Assembly: GCA_021018995.1 (NCBI GenBank)
Contig: CM037596.1
Coordinates: 14,149,501-14,213,500 of the forward strand
Length of the DNA stretch: 64,000 bases
From: Chloranthus sessilifolius
Taxonomy: Eukaryota; Streptophyta; Magnoliopsida; Chloranthales; Chloranthaceae
Direction: 5' to 3'
The notes beneath the pieces were generated by a model. The model worked only from the letters and a program-made list of their open reading frames with translations, did not search any database and was not told the DNA's origin. Shown one piece after another: positions 24,059 to 34,862 of the stretch. How positions within the stretch are numbered: position 1 is the stretch's first letter; the number at the start of each line of letters is the position of its first letter. Position numbers and translations under genes: made by a program.

Positions 24059-25011
24059 CTTTGATGGATCTATAATTCTGGAACCCATCAAATCCTCATA
24101 AAGATCTTTAGCAGCATTATATCCGTATTTCACATCATCACTAGACAAAATCTGAAAAAATAATTTTAACCAGTACATGTTTTACAATGGCATAAGCAAG
24201 CAAAAATTCTCGGTATGGAAAACATATATTTAAAATTGAATTTCAACATTTTATAATATTTTATGCAGACCTTCTCTATAACAACGCTTCCATTTACACC
24301 TGCGTTTTTCGCTATCAACTTTAAAGGATAGATGAAAGCCCTTTTGAAGATGTTTGCTCCAATCTGCATGAACAATTCTACATATAAGATTCCGATCTTC
24401 CAAAAAAACAACAATTAGAAGCTTAAATATAGTACACATTCAAACGAAAAATTTAAACACAACAAAAGTCTGCAAAAAGATCATTCCCATATACAAGTCA
24501 TTTCTAAATTTTCCTATCTGATAGACACTCTACGATAAAGTAGCATCCATCAGGTTCCCTCTCTGGTAAATTTTTAAAAAATTTAAGGGTGTATCCTGCA
24601 GAAGGGACTGCATGGTAAGGCTTTCAACAATTGAAGACTATGAATACATAGCAGGTCAATCAATCTACACAGGAACTCATATTTTCCTATCTGTACTACA
24701 AGATCCAATTTTAGTATCAAAATTTCAAAAGCATAACAATAAAACAACACCTTCTGCTCTTCATTAGTCAGAGATTCCTTGATTCCATCCACCTTCAAAG
24801 ATAGCCTCAGCATGCTACAACCACCACCAACCACAACACCTTCCTCAATAGCAGCCTACAAGATTAACTAGCATAATTTACTAAAAGACTGATACCGCAA
24901 CCTATATCAGCATAAAAAGAGTTAGTAACTACCTTAGTCGCATTTAGAGCATCTTCAATTCTCAGCATTTTATCCTTCAATACCTCTGTTTGTTTGTGCC
25001 CCTACCTATCG
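24059..25011 (-). pseudogene. chaperonin 60 subunit beta (chloroplast) gene fragment, four exons
   Basis: Four minus-strand exons of a chloroplast Cpn60-beta (GroEL-type folding chaperonin) gene: 24933-25011 (QTEVLKDKM-RIEDALNATK), 24751-24855 ([13 protein letters not shown], 35 codons), 24271-24363 (IGANIFKRA...[13 protein letters not shown], 31 codons) and 24059-24151 ([14 protein letters not shown]...DPSK, 31 codons). Each is bounded by AG and GT, and the last three are in phase. They match the family's order near its C-terminal third (about residues 470-570 of about 600). The preceding and following exons are absent, and the first exon changes frame after VGAQT. Introns of 77, 387 and 119 bp are kept, so this is a genomic fragment and not a retrocopy. 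It probably arose by capture or segmental duplication and cannot encode a chaperonin. Confidence 0.88.
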
Positions 25012-25339
25012 TGAATTAAAAACAAAATGTATTGGATCTCAAGGGTATCTTGAAAGTTAAATTCTAAAGGGTTCGATACTTTGGCCATTGTAGCTGGTCG
25101 CAGAGTTTTAATTTTTTGGCCATTCACCTAAAGTACTATGCAAATGCTGAGGAGAGATAAGGTCAACAGATTTGTATCTTGTGAAGCATATGCTCGATTA
25201 ACCCATACTAGCTTTCTATATAAATCCCAACAAGTATCAATTGTATTATTATTAAATACCGTAAGTACATGTAAGGGGTCCATGGCCCCTAATAATGAGG
25301 ATCCAATGTCATTAATCATAAATCGGACCCGATTTAGTG

Positions 25340-25600
25340 CAGCTTTGATACCAATTGATGTAAGAACACAGGCAACGATATTTTAATTTCAGGTTAGTAG
25401 ATAAAAACCTACTTTAAAATAAGTTTTAGCGTGTAAAGCCACGACTAATCTGTCCTCGATAGTAAAGTAGTACAAGTTCAGATTTTCTGCTCACAAATTC
25501 GTTTAAAAACACAGAATTTAACAATGATAAAGATAACTGGCCTGCCTAGAAATCTGTGTAGAAATACTGCCCAATATGCCACAAATTTTAGATGAAATCT
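25340..25600 (-). mobile_element. LTR end with primer-binding-site-like sequence
   Basis: On the minus strand an LTR-like end (GTTCTTACA) is followed by ATTGGTATCAAAGC, one base from the initiator tRNA-Met priming site. It is a broken fragment. No coding region is recognised downstream apart from a 63-codon frame near 25128-25319 of unknown nature. Confidence 0.4.
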
Positions 25601-25929
25601 GAATGCCAAACTACCATGTAGATGAATATTTGGACATAGAAAATATTTGCCACACACCTGTTATTACAATAAGATATAATCTGATCAGTAGTAAAGGAAT
25701 CCACAAAATTTTTCAGAGAGCAGTAGCAATATCCAACAGTCACAAATCTTTAACACAGAAACTAGGTGCAGTGATAACAGCCTTTAACTGGTCTAAGAAA
25801 AATAGTAGATTCATGGCAGAACACGAGAACTAAAACCCTATAAATTGGCTACCAAAATCAGATAAATGTTTTCATCGGAACATGAGGGGTCTACATACCT
25901 TGGTAAAAACCTGATCTTTTTTATAATGG

Positions 25930-26175
25930 ATGATCCCACCCTTGAAGAAAGCACATCCAAGCACTAGAAGCATATTTGATAAGATAGAGTCAAGCCATTA
26001 TTATGAATTGCACAAAATAATAAACCGTGAGAAATATCACTATCCATCAATCATACAACTGCCACATTTGAAGCCTTTTCTTCCACCTTCGCATTGTCAT
26101 CTTCATGAAGGGTATCAAGAGACACTCAAGTCTCTTCCTCTAGTGGTACAAAGCCCCGCTTCCTCTTCCTACTGA
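25930..26175 (-). other. exon-like fragment, unrecognised
   Basis: Minus-strand sequence reads RKRKRGFVPLEEE and EDDNAKVEEKASN around one stop. It looks like formerly coding, charged sequence but I cannot assign a family. Confidence 0.25.
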
Positions 26176-26340
26176 TGAAATATAAGCAGGAAAAATAAAT
26201 ATAAAATAAATAACGGTTCATGAAGCCACATTTTATCGTATATAGAATTAAGTGCCTACAGGTGCAAAGCATGAAAAATTAAAAAGCAGAACCTTAACAA
26301 AAAATGAATAGCTAAAAAGTGCATTACTACTACTAAAATC

Positions 26341-26560
26341 AATCTGCACTTCCTGTAGTATCTGCCCTTTCAAAGCTGATGAAGATTTTTTCAAGGGTGT
26401 CTCCATTGCATAGTCCTGAAAGATCAAGAAGCAAATATATTAATGACATAAACATAAGGAATATATGGATGTCAAGAGACCAATCAATACCTTAATGGGC
26501 ATAGATCCAGAGGGCCTCATTTCAGGAGGCAGTTGATCCCATTCGTTGCAAAGCTTCCAA
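26341..26560 (-). other. two exon-like fragments, unrecognised
   Basis: The minus strand 26560-26484 reads LCNEWDQLPPEMRPSGSMPI and ends AAG/GTATTG. 26423-26341 begins after TTTCAG and reads DYAMETPLKKSSSALKGQ. The splice signals and composition fit two consecutive exons of a host gene that I cannot name. Confidence 0.4.
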
Positions 26561-26841
26561 AGATATAATAAGTTCTTGTAATTATTAGCTTGCCAAATGA
26601 TACATCATCACTATAAACATAAGTCTCAATTCAACAAAGATCCTATGGACCCCCAGTTTCAATCAATATTCATCTCGCAACTTCATTTAATATTCTGTCA
26701 TTATGCATAACGCATGTTGTATTCAATCATTGGATGAGGCTCAATGGTGAAGGTCAAAACTCGCACTAGAACTTTTTTTTGCCAAATTAACTTATAAGAA
26801 CGGACTTCAAGGTAAACGAAAACCAAGATTGATGAAGTAAC

Positions 26842-26958
26842 CTTTTTGAAGAAATTTTCCATCCCCATATCTGAAGCATTAGGCAAAAACCCAATCCCTA
26901 GTTCAATGCCTTCCCCTCTAGAAGGCTGGCCTCTAGCCTTCTCAAAGGAATGTTGCAT
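26842..26958 (-). pseudogene. syntaxin (SYP132-like) first-exon fragment
   Basis: Minus-strand frame HSFEKARGQPSRGEGIELG followed by NASDMGMENFFKK and a GT splice donor (AAG/GTTACT). This matches the N-terminal exon of plant Qa-SNAREs of the SYP131/SYP132 group (plasma-membrane secretion and cytokinesis), whose N-terminus has the pattern SFE-x-RGQ-SR-x-GDIELG and GMEDFFKKV. The usual MNDLLTD start is replaced by unrelated sequence, and no later syntaxin exons (coiled coils, SNARE motif, membrane anchor) are found. It is a captured or orphan fragment. Confidence 0.72.
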
Positions 26959-27059
26959 GTACACCCTCAAAATAAGCTCACAGAAAGAGGTGACCAACGG
27001 CACTACTTATTTAATAGAGGAAAAAATTAAACTACTTTGCAAAAATACATTTTAAAATT

Positions 27060-28560
27060 AGATAATGCAAATTTAAGAGAAAAAAGAAGCATAATCTTGT
27101 AAATCAATACCTAAAACAGAACACTCACAAGACCATTAATAGGTTATTTCCAAGATTATTCCCATTTAAAGGTTCTTAAAAATAATAGGACTAGTATACT
27201 TGATCACATCTCCCATAATAGAATTTAGAACACATGCCCTAAATGATAGAAAATAAAATTTTAATTTTCAATGATTAGTTAGATTGATTTTGAATCAGAT
27301 TCCAAAATAATTCACAATTCACCAAGTCTAGTACCAAATTTTGACAAAAGATAAGACTAGGTAGAAAAAATTCAGAGAATTCAATCTGAAAACAGAAGCT
27401 CGTGAGCCATTTTTTATTTTATTTTGTTTTGTTTGGGTGGTTGCATTGATCAGTCACAAATTTCTCCTAATTTCGTTGAATTTTCAGTGAAATTTTCCAC
27501 ACGTGTGGGTTGAGGAATATATGATGCACCAATTTTATGGAGTAAAAACATTGTATTTCAACTTCAAATATGTTAAAATATATGCTTTATAAATTTTAAT
27601 ATTTTTTATTTATTTCTCATAATCCATGAATTTTTAAACCTCAAAGCTATTTTTAAACCTCAAAGTTGTGTTCCAATTTTTCTCTCATGTACAACTATTA
27701 TCATTAAAGATTGTGGGATCAGTAGAATCTCATTTTATCACTCTTTGACATAATTCCAAAGCTAGGACAGGGACATTGGAGATTGGACTATAAACTTCAG
27801 TAATTCACCTCTGCTCTAGCTATCCTGGCACCTTGAGTTCATAAACTAGTATTTGTTTCTACTAAAATAATTGAACTAATTCGCTTAAGAAGATAGCTCA
27901 GTAACTCAACTGATCCGATTCAATATCTGAACTAGATCAGTTCATAAACTACTAGTATTTTAGTTTCAGTTACACTCCAAAACTGGGCTAACTAAGCATT
28001 TCTTTGTTATGAATTTATTCAGTTCAGCTGACCCAGTATTTGTACTTCTTTCCCCACACATATGGATACACAAACTAAGAGCACTCACTCACTGATCAAC
28101 AACTGTCATCCATTCCACAGTCTCACTTCACTAGACCCAATTCTAATTGACAAGGATACGTAAGGGAGAATCCATAGGAATGATAGTTCTGTCCCTTCAA
28201 TCTGTCACTGAATCACCAAGTTGTACCAATATATTGCTCCCCTCATCCACCGAGGACACTTTTTTATGGATCTCATGGCACCTCCCACAAAACTTTTATG
28301 CCATTACAGAGGATCATATCATTAGAGACCCAAATTTGTCATGGATTACCTATACAACATCACTAATTATGTCCTTTTCTTCGTCATCTACCTCTCCTTA
28401 GAAGAATTTCATACCTTAGAAGAATTTCAAATGGAGGGAATAGACAATTCACTGCACAGGTTTCTAACAGGTCATTCTATAATAACTGTGGCCCGCAAGT
28501 ATTGTGGGCATAACAAACAAACTACACAAGAAGCAAGCACTGAGTTGTAGCAAAGGGCAG
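27060..28560. other. non-coding sequence between gene fragments
   Basis: AT-rich. Short open frames at 28147-28550 have no recognised similarity. No element termini are identified. Confidence 0.4.
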
Positions 28561-28574
28561 TGATAAAAATATGT

Positions 28575-28775
28575 ACCTTCTTGCCAATCCTCGAGAAGTA
28601 GGTTCCAATAGGCATGATCTCTTCCATCCCAATATGCACAAAGGGGACAACTACAGGGACATAGTCCGAACCTCGGGAAGAGGTCCCAGCGAGTGGCCAA
28701 TAAGGGGTGGGTTTTGAAGTCCAAACCTCCGCTTCTTGAGGCTTAGTCCTAGCCACTGCGCCAACCCCTGTTGGT
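28575..28775 (-). mobile_element. SINE (family 1)
   Basis: On the minus strand CAACAGGGGTTGGCGCAGTGG has a near-perfect A box (GGCGCAGTGG), then GCCTCAAGAAGCGGAGG and a B-box-like GGTTTGGACTTC. It is the same family as the copies at 4169 and 13197. The 3' end is indistinct and no target duplication could be fixed. Confidence 0.6.
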
Positions 28776-29254
28776 TACTCTTACATAAAGTTTTCACTAC
28801 CACTTGGGTAGGAGACTTGGGCCAGCCATTTTCCTAGCTGCATCGACTCGGAAATGGTAGAGTTTTCATAGGCTTTGGTAGCATAGAGGTTAGGGATTCA
28901 CATCCGATGGTTAACTATCAAACACATAAGATAAAGATATTAGACTATATATCTTGAGGGCAAATTTGGTTCTGTCCATTAAGTCATTTGCCACTTCCAA
29001 GCAAGATGCTGTTTTAATACATGCTTGTTGATCTACAAACTAATAAAAAATCTAAAATAAGCGATGAATTTTCCAAATAAATGAAGAAATTAGAGAAATA
29101 GTGGAGTTCAAAAAATAAGATTGAATTACAGCCTCAAATGAGATATCCCAATATATATGAGATCTAATTAAAGCCTCAAATAAGGTATTCAAATATCTAT
29201 GAGAACTAAGCGATAAGGACAAGACTTTTAGAAATTGGGACAGAGGCCCAGAAC

Positions 29255-29560
29255 TACCATCACAGTCTTCACCACCATCATTCAAACACATAAGAAATAT
29301 AAAGAAAAGAAGATAAAGGAGAAAATATAAAGAATGACACTTATCCATAAAGTTTGGATTAAAGTACCAAGAAAATCTACATTAATGCATCTGATATGTT
29401 CTAAAAGATTAAAGTACCATCACAGTCTTCACCACCATCATTCAGGTAGCTTGCAGAGGCTGCTCTTTTTTTAGTTGGTTTAAGTAGCATAGCCAATGTA
29501 GCTATCATGCTACTGGGATTGTCCCCTGCAGTGTCTGCAGAAGGAATCTCTTATTGACAA
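29255..29560 (-). other. exon-like segment with a 30-bp repeated block
   Basis: After TTCTGCAG the minus strand reads TAGDNPSSMIATLAMLLKP and KKRAASASYLNDGGEDCDG, a plausible exon of unknown family. The 30 bp encoding YLNDGGEDCDG (29415-29444) recur identically at 29255-29284, 160 bp away, where they read CLNDGGEDCDGSSGPL. Confidence 0.35.
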
Positions 29561-29778
29561 TAAACTCAGTACATAGTTTGATAATCAACAGACTTTTGAT
29601 GCTCCGAACTAGAACCAAAATCTGCTATAATGGTGGAAGGGAAAAAAAAAATTAGGGATGGTATATATACACCTGAGAACTTCATTTTTTTCATAGGATT
29701 GTGGACACAAAGGCAGAGCACAATAAAACAACCATTCATCATTTTTCATTAATTTACAAAAAAGGAAACTACATCCAA

Positions 29779-29854
29779 GATCAGCACCCCCCTCCCCCCA
29801 TAATAACAACACAAACGATCAACACCCCCCTCCCCCCATAACAACCACTATGAA
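29779..29854. repeat. 38-bp tandem duplication with C-rich tract
   Basis: Two copies starting 29779 and 29817 of gatcagcacccccctccccc with the following cataata. They lie just downstream (minus sense) of the acidic ORF. Confidence 0.8.
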
Positions 29855-30379
29855 CTAGCATCGGATTGGTCGTCATCCTCCAAAGAGTAGGAGGTTGTTG
29901 CAGTGCGGGCCGGTGAGTCGGTGCTCGTGGGAGCTAAGTATGACAAGGCCTCTCGATGATGGAGGGGTAGCTGGTAGTCCGAATCTGAGGTATCAGAGTC
30001 GGAGCTGAGTATGACAAGGCCGCGACGGCAACCCTCACCTCGAGCCCTCCCAACTGTAGGTTGGATCGGGCGAGTTTGATATCCCAACCAATATGGGGGG
30101 AGGTGCGGGTGCATCGGGGCCGGAGCTCGTGGGAGGGCAACTACGATGTCGTCATTAACGGGGGGAGCTTGAACGACATGAACAAAGGGGGCTGGAGTAC
30201 GAACCAGGGGTGGTGCAAGGACGAATCAGAGGGCGGGGCCTAAATCCGAGAGGCACACGGGGTGCCACTGGAGCAGGCTCTTCATCGTCAATAATAACGA
30301 CATCAATCCGGCGCCTTGCCGACGATGCCGAGGCAGATGAACCTGTCCGAGAATGAGATGAACCAGGGGTGCCTGACAT
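29848..30379 (-). CDS. Ser/Asp-rich acidic protein ORF beside the Harbinger element
   Basis: It starts at ATG 30379 (MSGTPGSSHSRTGSSAS), with a basic/acidic patch RRRIDVVIIDDEEP. Near 30190 the reading continues in another frame as APAPMHPHLPPYW and ends LVILSSDSDTSDSDYQ ... EDDDQSDASS and stop at 29848. The frame change is either a mutation or an unrecognised intron. Composition (Pro/Ser-rich middle, acidic SD-rich tail) suggests a disordered nuclear protein; I recognise no domain. It lies 130 bp downstream of the hybrid-binding-domain ORF and on the same strand as the transposase, so it may be an accessory ORF of the same element. Function unknown. Confidence 0.4.
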
Positions 30380-30511
30380 ATCTGCACATTCCATATACCG
30401 AATTAAGAATACTTTGAATTGGGATACGATAAACAACCAATATGAATTGATTACATGAGAAATAATAAAATTTGAAAAGTGAGAAACTTCATATTGAGAA
30501 TTATAACGAAA

Positions 30512-30859
30512 TCACAGTGACTGCCATACATAAATAACCAAAGTGGATAGGAGAACAATAATAACTGCACGTGCAAACATTCCACATATGCAATCTACAT
30601 GCACACCAACATCTGAGGCCCTATCTATCACTTTATCCATTACTTGTGTTTGTTGGGTTATCGGAGGTACATGGTGATATGTGGGTGGGTTATATGAGGG
30701 TTCATTTAGGTGTCGTCGTAATACATTCAGTGCTTCATCGTACGAATGAAAGGAGCGATGACGAGCCCCAGAAAGACCGGTTACTTCTCTCGAGCATTCC
30801 TCCCAGGTTCGATATATACCCGGTCTCCTACCAACGAACGCGACGTAATATTTACCCAT
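30512..30859 (-). CDS. RNase H1-type hybrid-binding domain protein with C-terminal membrane helix
   Basis: An intact 115-codon ORF starting MGKYYVAFVGRRPGIYRTW (start at 30859, chosen because the domain begins at once). Residues 3-52 form an RNase H1 N-terminal/viroplasmin-like hybrid-binding domain: YYVAFVGRRPGIY, WEEC, V-x-G, ARHRSFHSYDEAL. The family binds RNA-DNA hybrids or dsRNA. No RNase H catalytic domain follows. Instead there is a short linker and a hydrophobic helix (ARAVIIVLLSTLVIYVW) to the stop. It lies about 115 bp downstream of the Harbinger transposase stop on the same strand. The domain call is firm; membership of the transposon and the job of the helix are inference. Confidence 0.7.
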   Translation of the reverse strand: MGKYYVAFVGRRPGIYRTWEECSREVTGLSGARHRSFHSYDEALNVLRRHLNEPSYNPPTYHHVPPITQQTQVMDKVIDRASDVGVHVDCICGMFARAVIIVLLSTLVIYVWQSL

Positions 30860-30973
30860 ATCTACAAAATACGTCAATTGGTTAGTAAGTGCAAGAGTGA
30901 GAAGTGGCTCATTTAATTGATTCAAGTTCAGAGTTTACAATAAAATCATATAACCAACTGTACATTTAATATG

Positions 30974-32075
30974 TCAACGTGATTGCGCGTCCCACATAGT
31001 GTTGGCTATATTATCACGGAATGTGTTCATCCATTCGCGATTTGCAGGGGTTCGAGTACAATGGATGTCAGGATCTATCTCGTGAACCGAGTCGTCAGAT
31101 GGCTCTACGATACGATCATCTAGCCATTCTTCAAAGAATGGATCTTCTGGATCGTATAATTTGATAAAATTGTGTAGAATACAACATGCAGTTACTGTTC
31201 TCACTTGTGATTGAATTGGAAACCTCGTGGCTGTTTTCAATATCGGAAATCGTTGTTTCAGTACTCCAAATGTTCTCTCAACTACAATACGTAAGGACGC
31301 ATGTCGCTTATTGAAAAGTTCTTGTGGAGTCAATGGGGGATTCGAGGTATTGAATTCTTTAATATGGTAGTGAACCCCCCGATAGGGAGCTAGAGAGCCT
31401 CGCATGTTGGAATAACCCCCATCCACAAGGTAATACTTGTTCAGTGGCACTTGAAGTCGATTTTGTGGCCTAGAGAGAGCACTTGCTAAAACTTTTGAGT
31501 CTAGGGAAGACCCCTCTCATCCAGGGAGTACGTATTAGAATAGCATGTCAAACGATACCACACACAAAACATTTTGTGATGTCGCATTGTGACGGTTTCG
31601 ATAACGCTGTGAGTCCCGCCTAGGAACGGTAACGTCAACATGTGTACCATCGATAGCTCCTACAGCACCCTTGAACCAGGGGTAAAACCTTTGTTGGCTA
31701 CTAATCTCCGGGGGAGTTCTAGTAGTGGCCTGTTTCACAAAATCGTCATACAACTGTAAGATAGCGTCAAGTATGCTATTAAAACATAGCCTAATGGTTG
31801 AGCCCGAACGCTGGAATCTATCTTGGACGGTTCTATTCTTTTGATTTTGGGCTATAGTGTACAAGAATATAGCAACCGCCTCCTCCACCTTCATCCTCTG
31901 TGAGTCCTCCAACAGACCCCTCGCCCTAAGGCCGTTACATAAACTTCTGAATGCGGCGTCGATTGAAATAGTTCATATGCAACATCCGGATGCCCGAAGG
32001 TTTCAACGTATAACGGACCGGTGAGAATCGATGTGTGACGTCACGCCTTTCTCGTCAAGTGTTAAGATGATGACA
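30974..32075 (-). pseudogene. PIF/Harbinger transposase (DDE_Tnp_4), near full length, few breaks
   Basis: Transposase of a PIF/Harbinger DNA transposon (ALP1-like family, usually 350-420 aa). N-terminal RHTSILTGPLYVETFGHPD (about 32050-31995) is followed by a helical AFRSLCNGLRARGLLEDSQR segment, VAIFLYTIAQNQKNR, the first catalytic Asp in GAIDGTHVDV (about 31645), the second in YYLVDGGYSN (about 31430), and Glu in VVERTFGVLKQRFP (about 31265). All three DDE residues are present. Breaks: a TGA before RHTS, one frame change near 31955, and two in-frame stops in the LF*YVLPG*EGSS segment near 31500-31535. It ends at 30974. It lies downstream of the MYB-like ORF1 on the same strand, the usual two-gene order for this superfamily. 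Confidence 0.9.
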
Positions 32076-32318
32076 ATGGCGGTAATGACGAAGCCCTTGT
32101 ATACATCGCAATCAATTCGTCATCGGATCGAGGGGTGCCATTATACCTAATTGACAAAGCTCATTCGGTTTAATTACCATAATTTTTTACATTAACTCAC
32201 AAATTTATAAAATCAAAACAACTTTATAACATAAACATCAATAGGCCTATGGAGGTGGCCATGGCCTTCCACATAAGGCAAAGAGGTAGGATTGACGATG
32301 CTCGTATGCAACCCATCA

Positions 32319-33325
32319 CTATCTCACCATCTCGGACCTAACTAGGAGCTCCATAAACATAAAATGGTCAATAAAGTTGTTTGCTCTCATTTCTTGTAAA
32401 AATTCCAAAAATTGTTCATGATTGCTTCGAGGTGGTTGAGGTGGTTCAGGGACGGCCCGATTAGCGATGCTTTCAAGAGTTGTTCGAAATCCCGCTAGCT
32501 GCTCAAGAAGACCATCAGGGAGGTCTACACTCTTCCGTTTCCTTCCAGACCCACTTGAATTGGAGTTTCGAGTAGGGCGGGTTCGAGTGCTCGGGTTTGG
32601 ACCACTCTCCGCAGTTAAGGGAGACTCCGCATTGGTAGTCCCTTCTTGGTAGGGGAACTCCTCATTATCAAATACTGGGTGGTATGAGTCCCAACTAAAG
32701 TCATCGCCAAGAGGAATAGCACGTTCTTGGATAGGGGATCGACGATCCCTAGGGTGGAACTCCTCAGCCCCAGTATATGTGCTGTTTCCAAATAGAAGAC
32801 AAAGCAATTTGTAGTCTTGAACCTTCCTACCTCGATAATTTGTAGCCCAGATATTACCACAAGTCATGTATGTTAGGTTAAATGAAATGTTCAAATTATG
32901 TACGACTGTTTAGATTCACACCTCAAGGAAGGTTAAAGTTCGTAGTTACTAACCAGTGCAGAAATGAAATTGTCCCATATATCAGTTTCTGCAATGACCA
33001 TTTTATTATCATTGTCCCAACCAAAACCACTAGTATCAAGAATTTTCTTCATCCTAGAGTCATTATTCCTCACTGACTTCAAGTGATTATAGCATTTATC
33101 TCTGGTGAGTTCTTCCAGTTTCCCTTCGAAGCACTCGTAAGACTTTAGCTTTTTGGCCATCTCAGGCCACACATTTTTTTGCCACGTTCCGTTAGGTAGT
33201 TTCCGACGTAGTGGTATTGCTCAACCAGTTCCTCGATATAGGCCTTGTCTTGTTGCTCATTCCACGTGAAATTTTTTGACTGACCGACATTATCGGGGGC
33301 AACACTTCCCTTGCGGCTACTCATA
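32319..33325 (-). pseudogene. Harbinger ORF1: MYB/SANT-like DNA-binding protein
   Basis: Accessory protein of PIF/Harbinger elements (Myb_DNA-bind_3 type), which partners the transposase for DNA binding and nuclear import. ATG at about 33325 (MSSRKGSVAPDNVGQSKNFT), then WNEQQDKAYIEELVEQ, a frame change near 33200, and VWPEMAKKLKSYECF, YNHLKSVRNNDSRM with a GFGWDNDNKMV and DIWDNFI tail (33172-32933). After an intron-like gap the second part (about 32860-32319) reads NYRGRKVQDYKLLCLLFGNS, SGSGRKRKSVD and a C-terminal helical region ending SEMVR. The layout matches L10-interacting-MYB-like plant proteins. The junction at 32860-32933 looks like a short intron (AG before the second part). Broken by at least one frameshift. 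Confidence 0.82.
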
Positions 33326-33329
33326 ACTT

Positions 33330-33845
33330 ATGTTCCCCTAAAAATTATCAAAGTTTTAGATTTTTTTACATAAACTAGGTTTGCCTCGATATTTGGTGGT
33401 TGACATACGACGACCATATAGACTCGTCTTAATGACTCTGATGAAAGCATGGATTGATTTTGTATAAACGTACATGCTCTAAACACATTAATCTATCATA
33501 TTCAGTGTTAGAAATCAATCAATGCTTATAATAGCATGTTTGAATTCTACCCAAACACATAAATCCATTCAAACTATGTGTTAATCATCGGTCCATGCTT
33601 TCAATAACATGTTGAAATTCTACCACTCATCCTACTGTACTATGGATATCATTTGACAAGAGCAGCAGCAGTTCAATCCACATTTTAGCAGCAGCGGTTT
33701 AATGGGAAGTGGAAGAACATATTATGTAAAAAAAAAAAAAAAACTCAATAAAAAGAATACATAAATGAACTTTTAAGGCATAATCAGTGTGAACTGTTCG
33801 CTGTTGTACATAGTATATATATACAACAGTAGTTGATGGCTGTTG

Positions 33846-33913
<68 letters not shown>

Positions 33914-34320
33914 TCAATCGTGACACATCAAACGATATCTTGTGATGCCTGATTTCTCTCCAACGACGACCCGATGAGTTACTATTGGCTACTGAAATTT
34001 AAGGCTCTTCATTCAAATATGCTATATTGTATATAGAAAATGTCTCCTTCTGCTCATTTCTTTGTTCCAAAACAGTAAAAAAAATACTACAATTAAAAAC
34101 ACGAAATGGGACAAGAGACCAAGAAAGAAAATTTTAAGAATTTTCCAAATAAGTTATTCAAAAAATAAAATCTGACTATTCCTGCTTTGCCCCATTACCA
34201 CTGTAATCAATAGGAAAATGGTGAAATTAAAAAAATATATATTTTCAAGAAATAGTGATAGAAATCTACCACTGCTCTATAGATTTCAGTTCTCACAGCA
34301 AAATATAGAAGGTATATATG
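33330..34320. other. flank of the Harbinger element with (TA)n
   Basis: No gene. Contains an inverted repeat ctgttgta...tacaacag (33801-33829) and a (TA)n array at 33848-33909 preceded by ttgatggctgttgtatgtat. Nearly the same leader precedes the TA array at 35512. No Harbinger terminus could be placed. Confidence 0.5.
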
Positions 34321-34862
34321 AGTTAATGTCAGCAAGAAAAACAAAAAAAAAACAGATAAGATGCCCAGAAATATCAGATTTAATATCAGCATGATAAACC
34401 AAAAAAAAATAGACAAGTGAAGAAGAAATACCAGATTTAATATCAGCATGAAAAACAAAAAAAAAACAGACAAGATGCCCAGAAATACCAGATTTAATAT
34501 CAGCATGACGCACAAAAAAAAAGACAAGTGAAGAAGAAATACCAGATTTAATATCAGCATAATAAACAAAAAAAAACAGACAAGTGAAGAAGAAATACCA
34601 AATTTAATATCAGCTAGAAAAACAAAGAAAAACCAGACAAGTGAAGAAGAAATCCTAGATTGAATATCAGCTAGAAAAACCAAAAAAAAAAATAGACAAG
34701 TGAAGAAGAAATCCCAGATTTAATATCAGCTAGAAAAATAAAACAGACAAGTGAAGAAGAAATACCAGATTTAACATCAGCTAGAAAAACAAAAAAAAAA
34801 CAGAAAAGTGAAGAATGTAGCCCAGATTTCATATCAGCTTGAAAAAAAAAAAAAAACAGAAA
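34321..34862. repeat. 57-bp minisatellite, about ten units
   Basis: Units of about 55-60 bp: an A-rich tract, then cagacaagtgaagaagaaat, then accagatttaatatcagc. Two units carry agatgcccag instead of agtgaagaag. Minus-strand open frames across it read as repeated hydrophobic segments, which is a by-product of the repeat. Confidence 0.9.

Noticed and set aside
30571-30885. 104-codon plus-strand frame
   Set aside because: Antisense shadow of the hybrid-binding-domain ORF.
34321-34862. Regular spaced repeats considered as a CRISPR array
   Set aside because: Plant nuclear DNA, no constant spacer/repeat split, units tandem and A-rich; it is a minisatellite.
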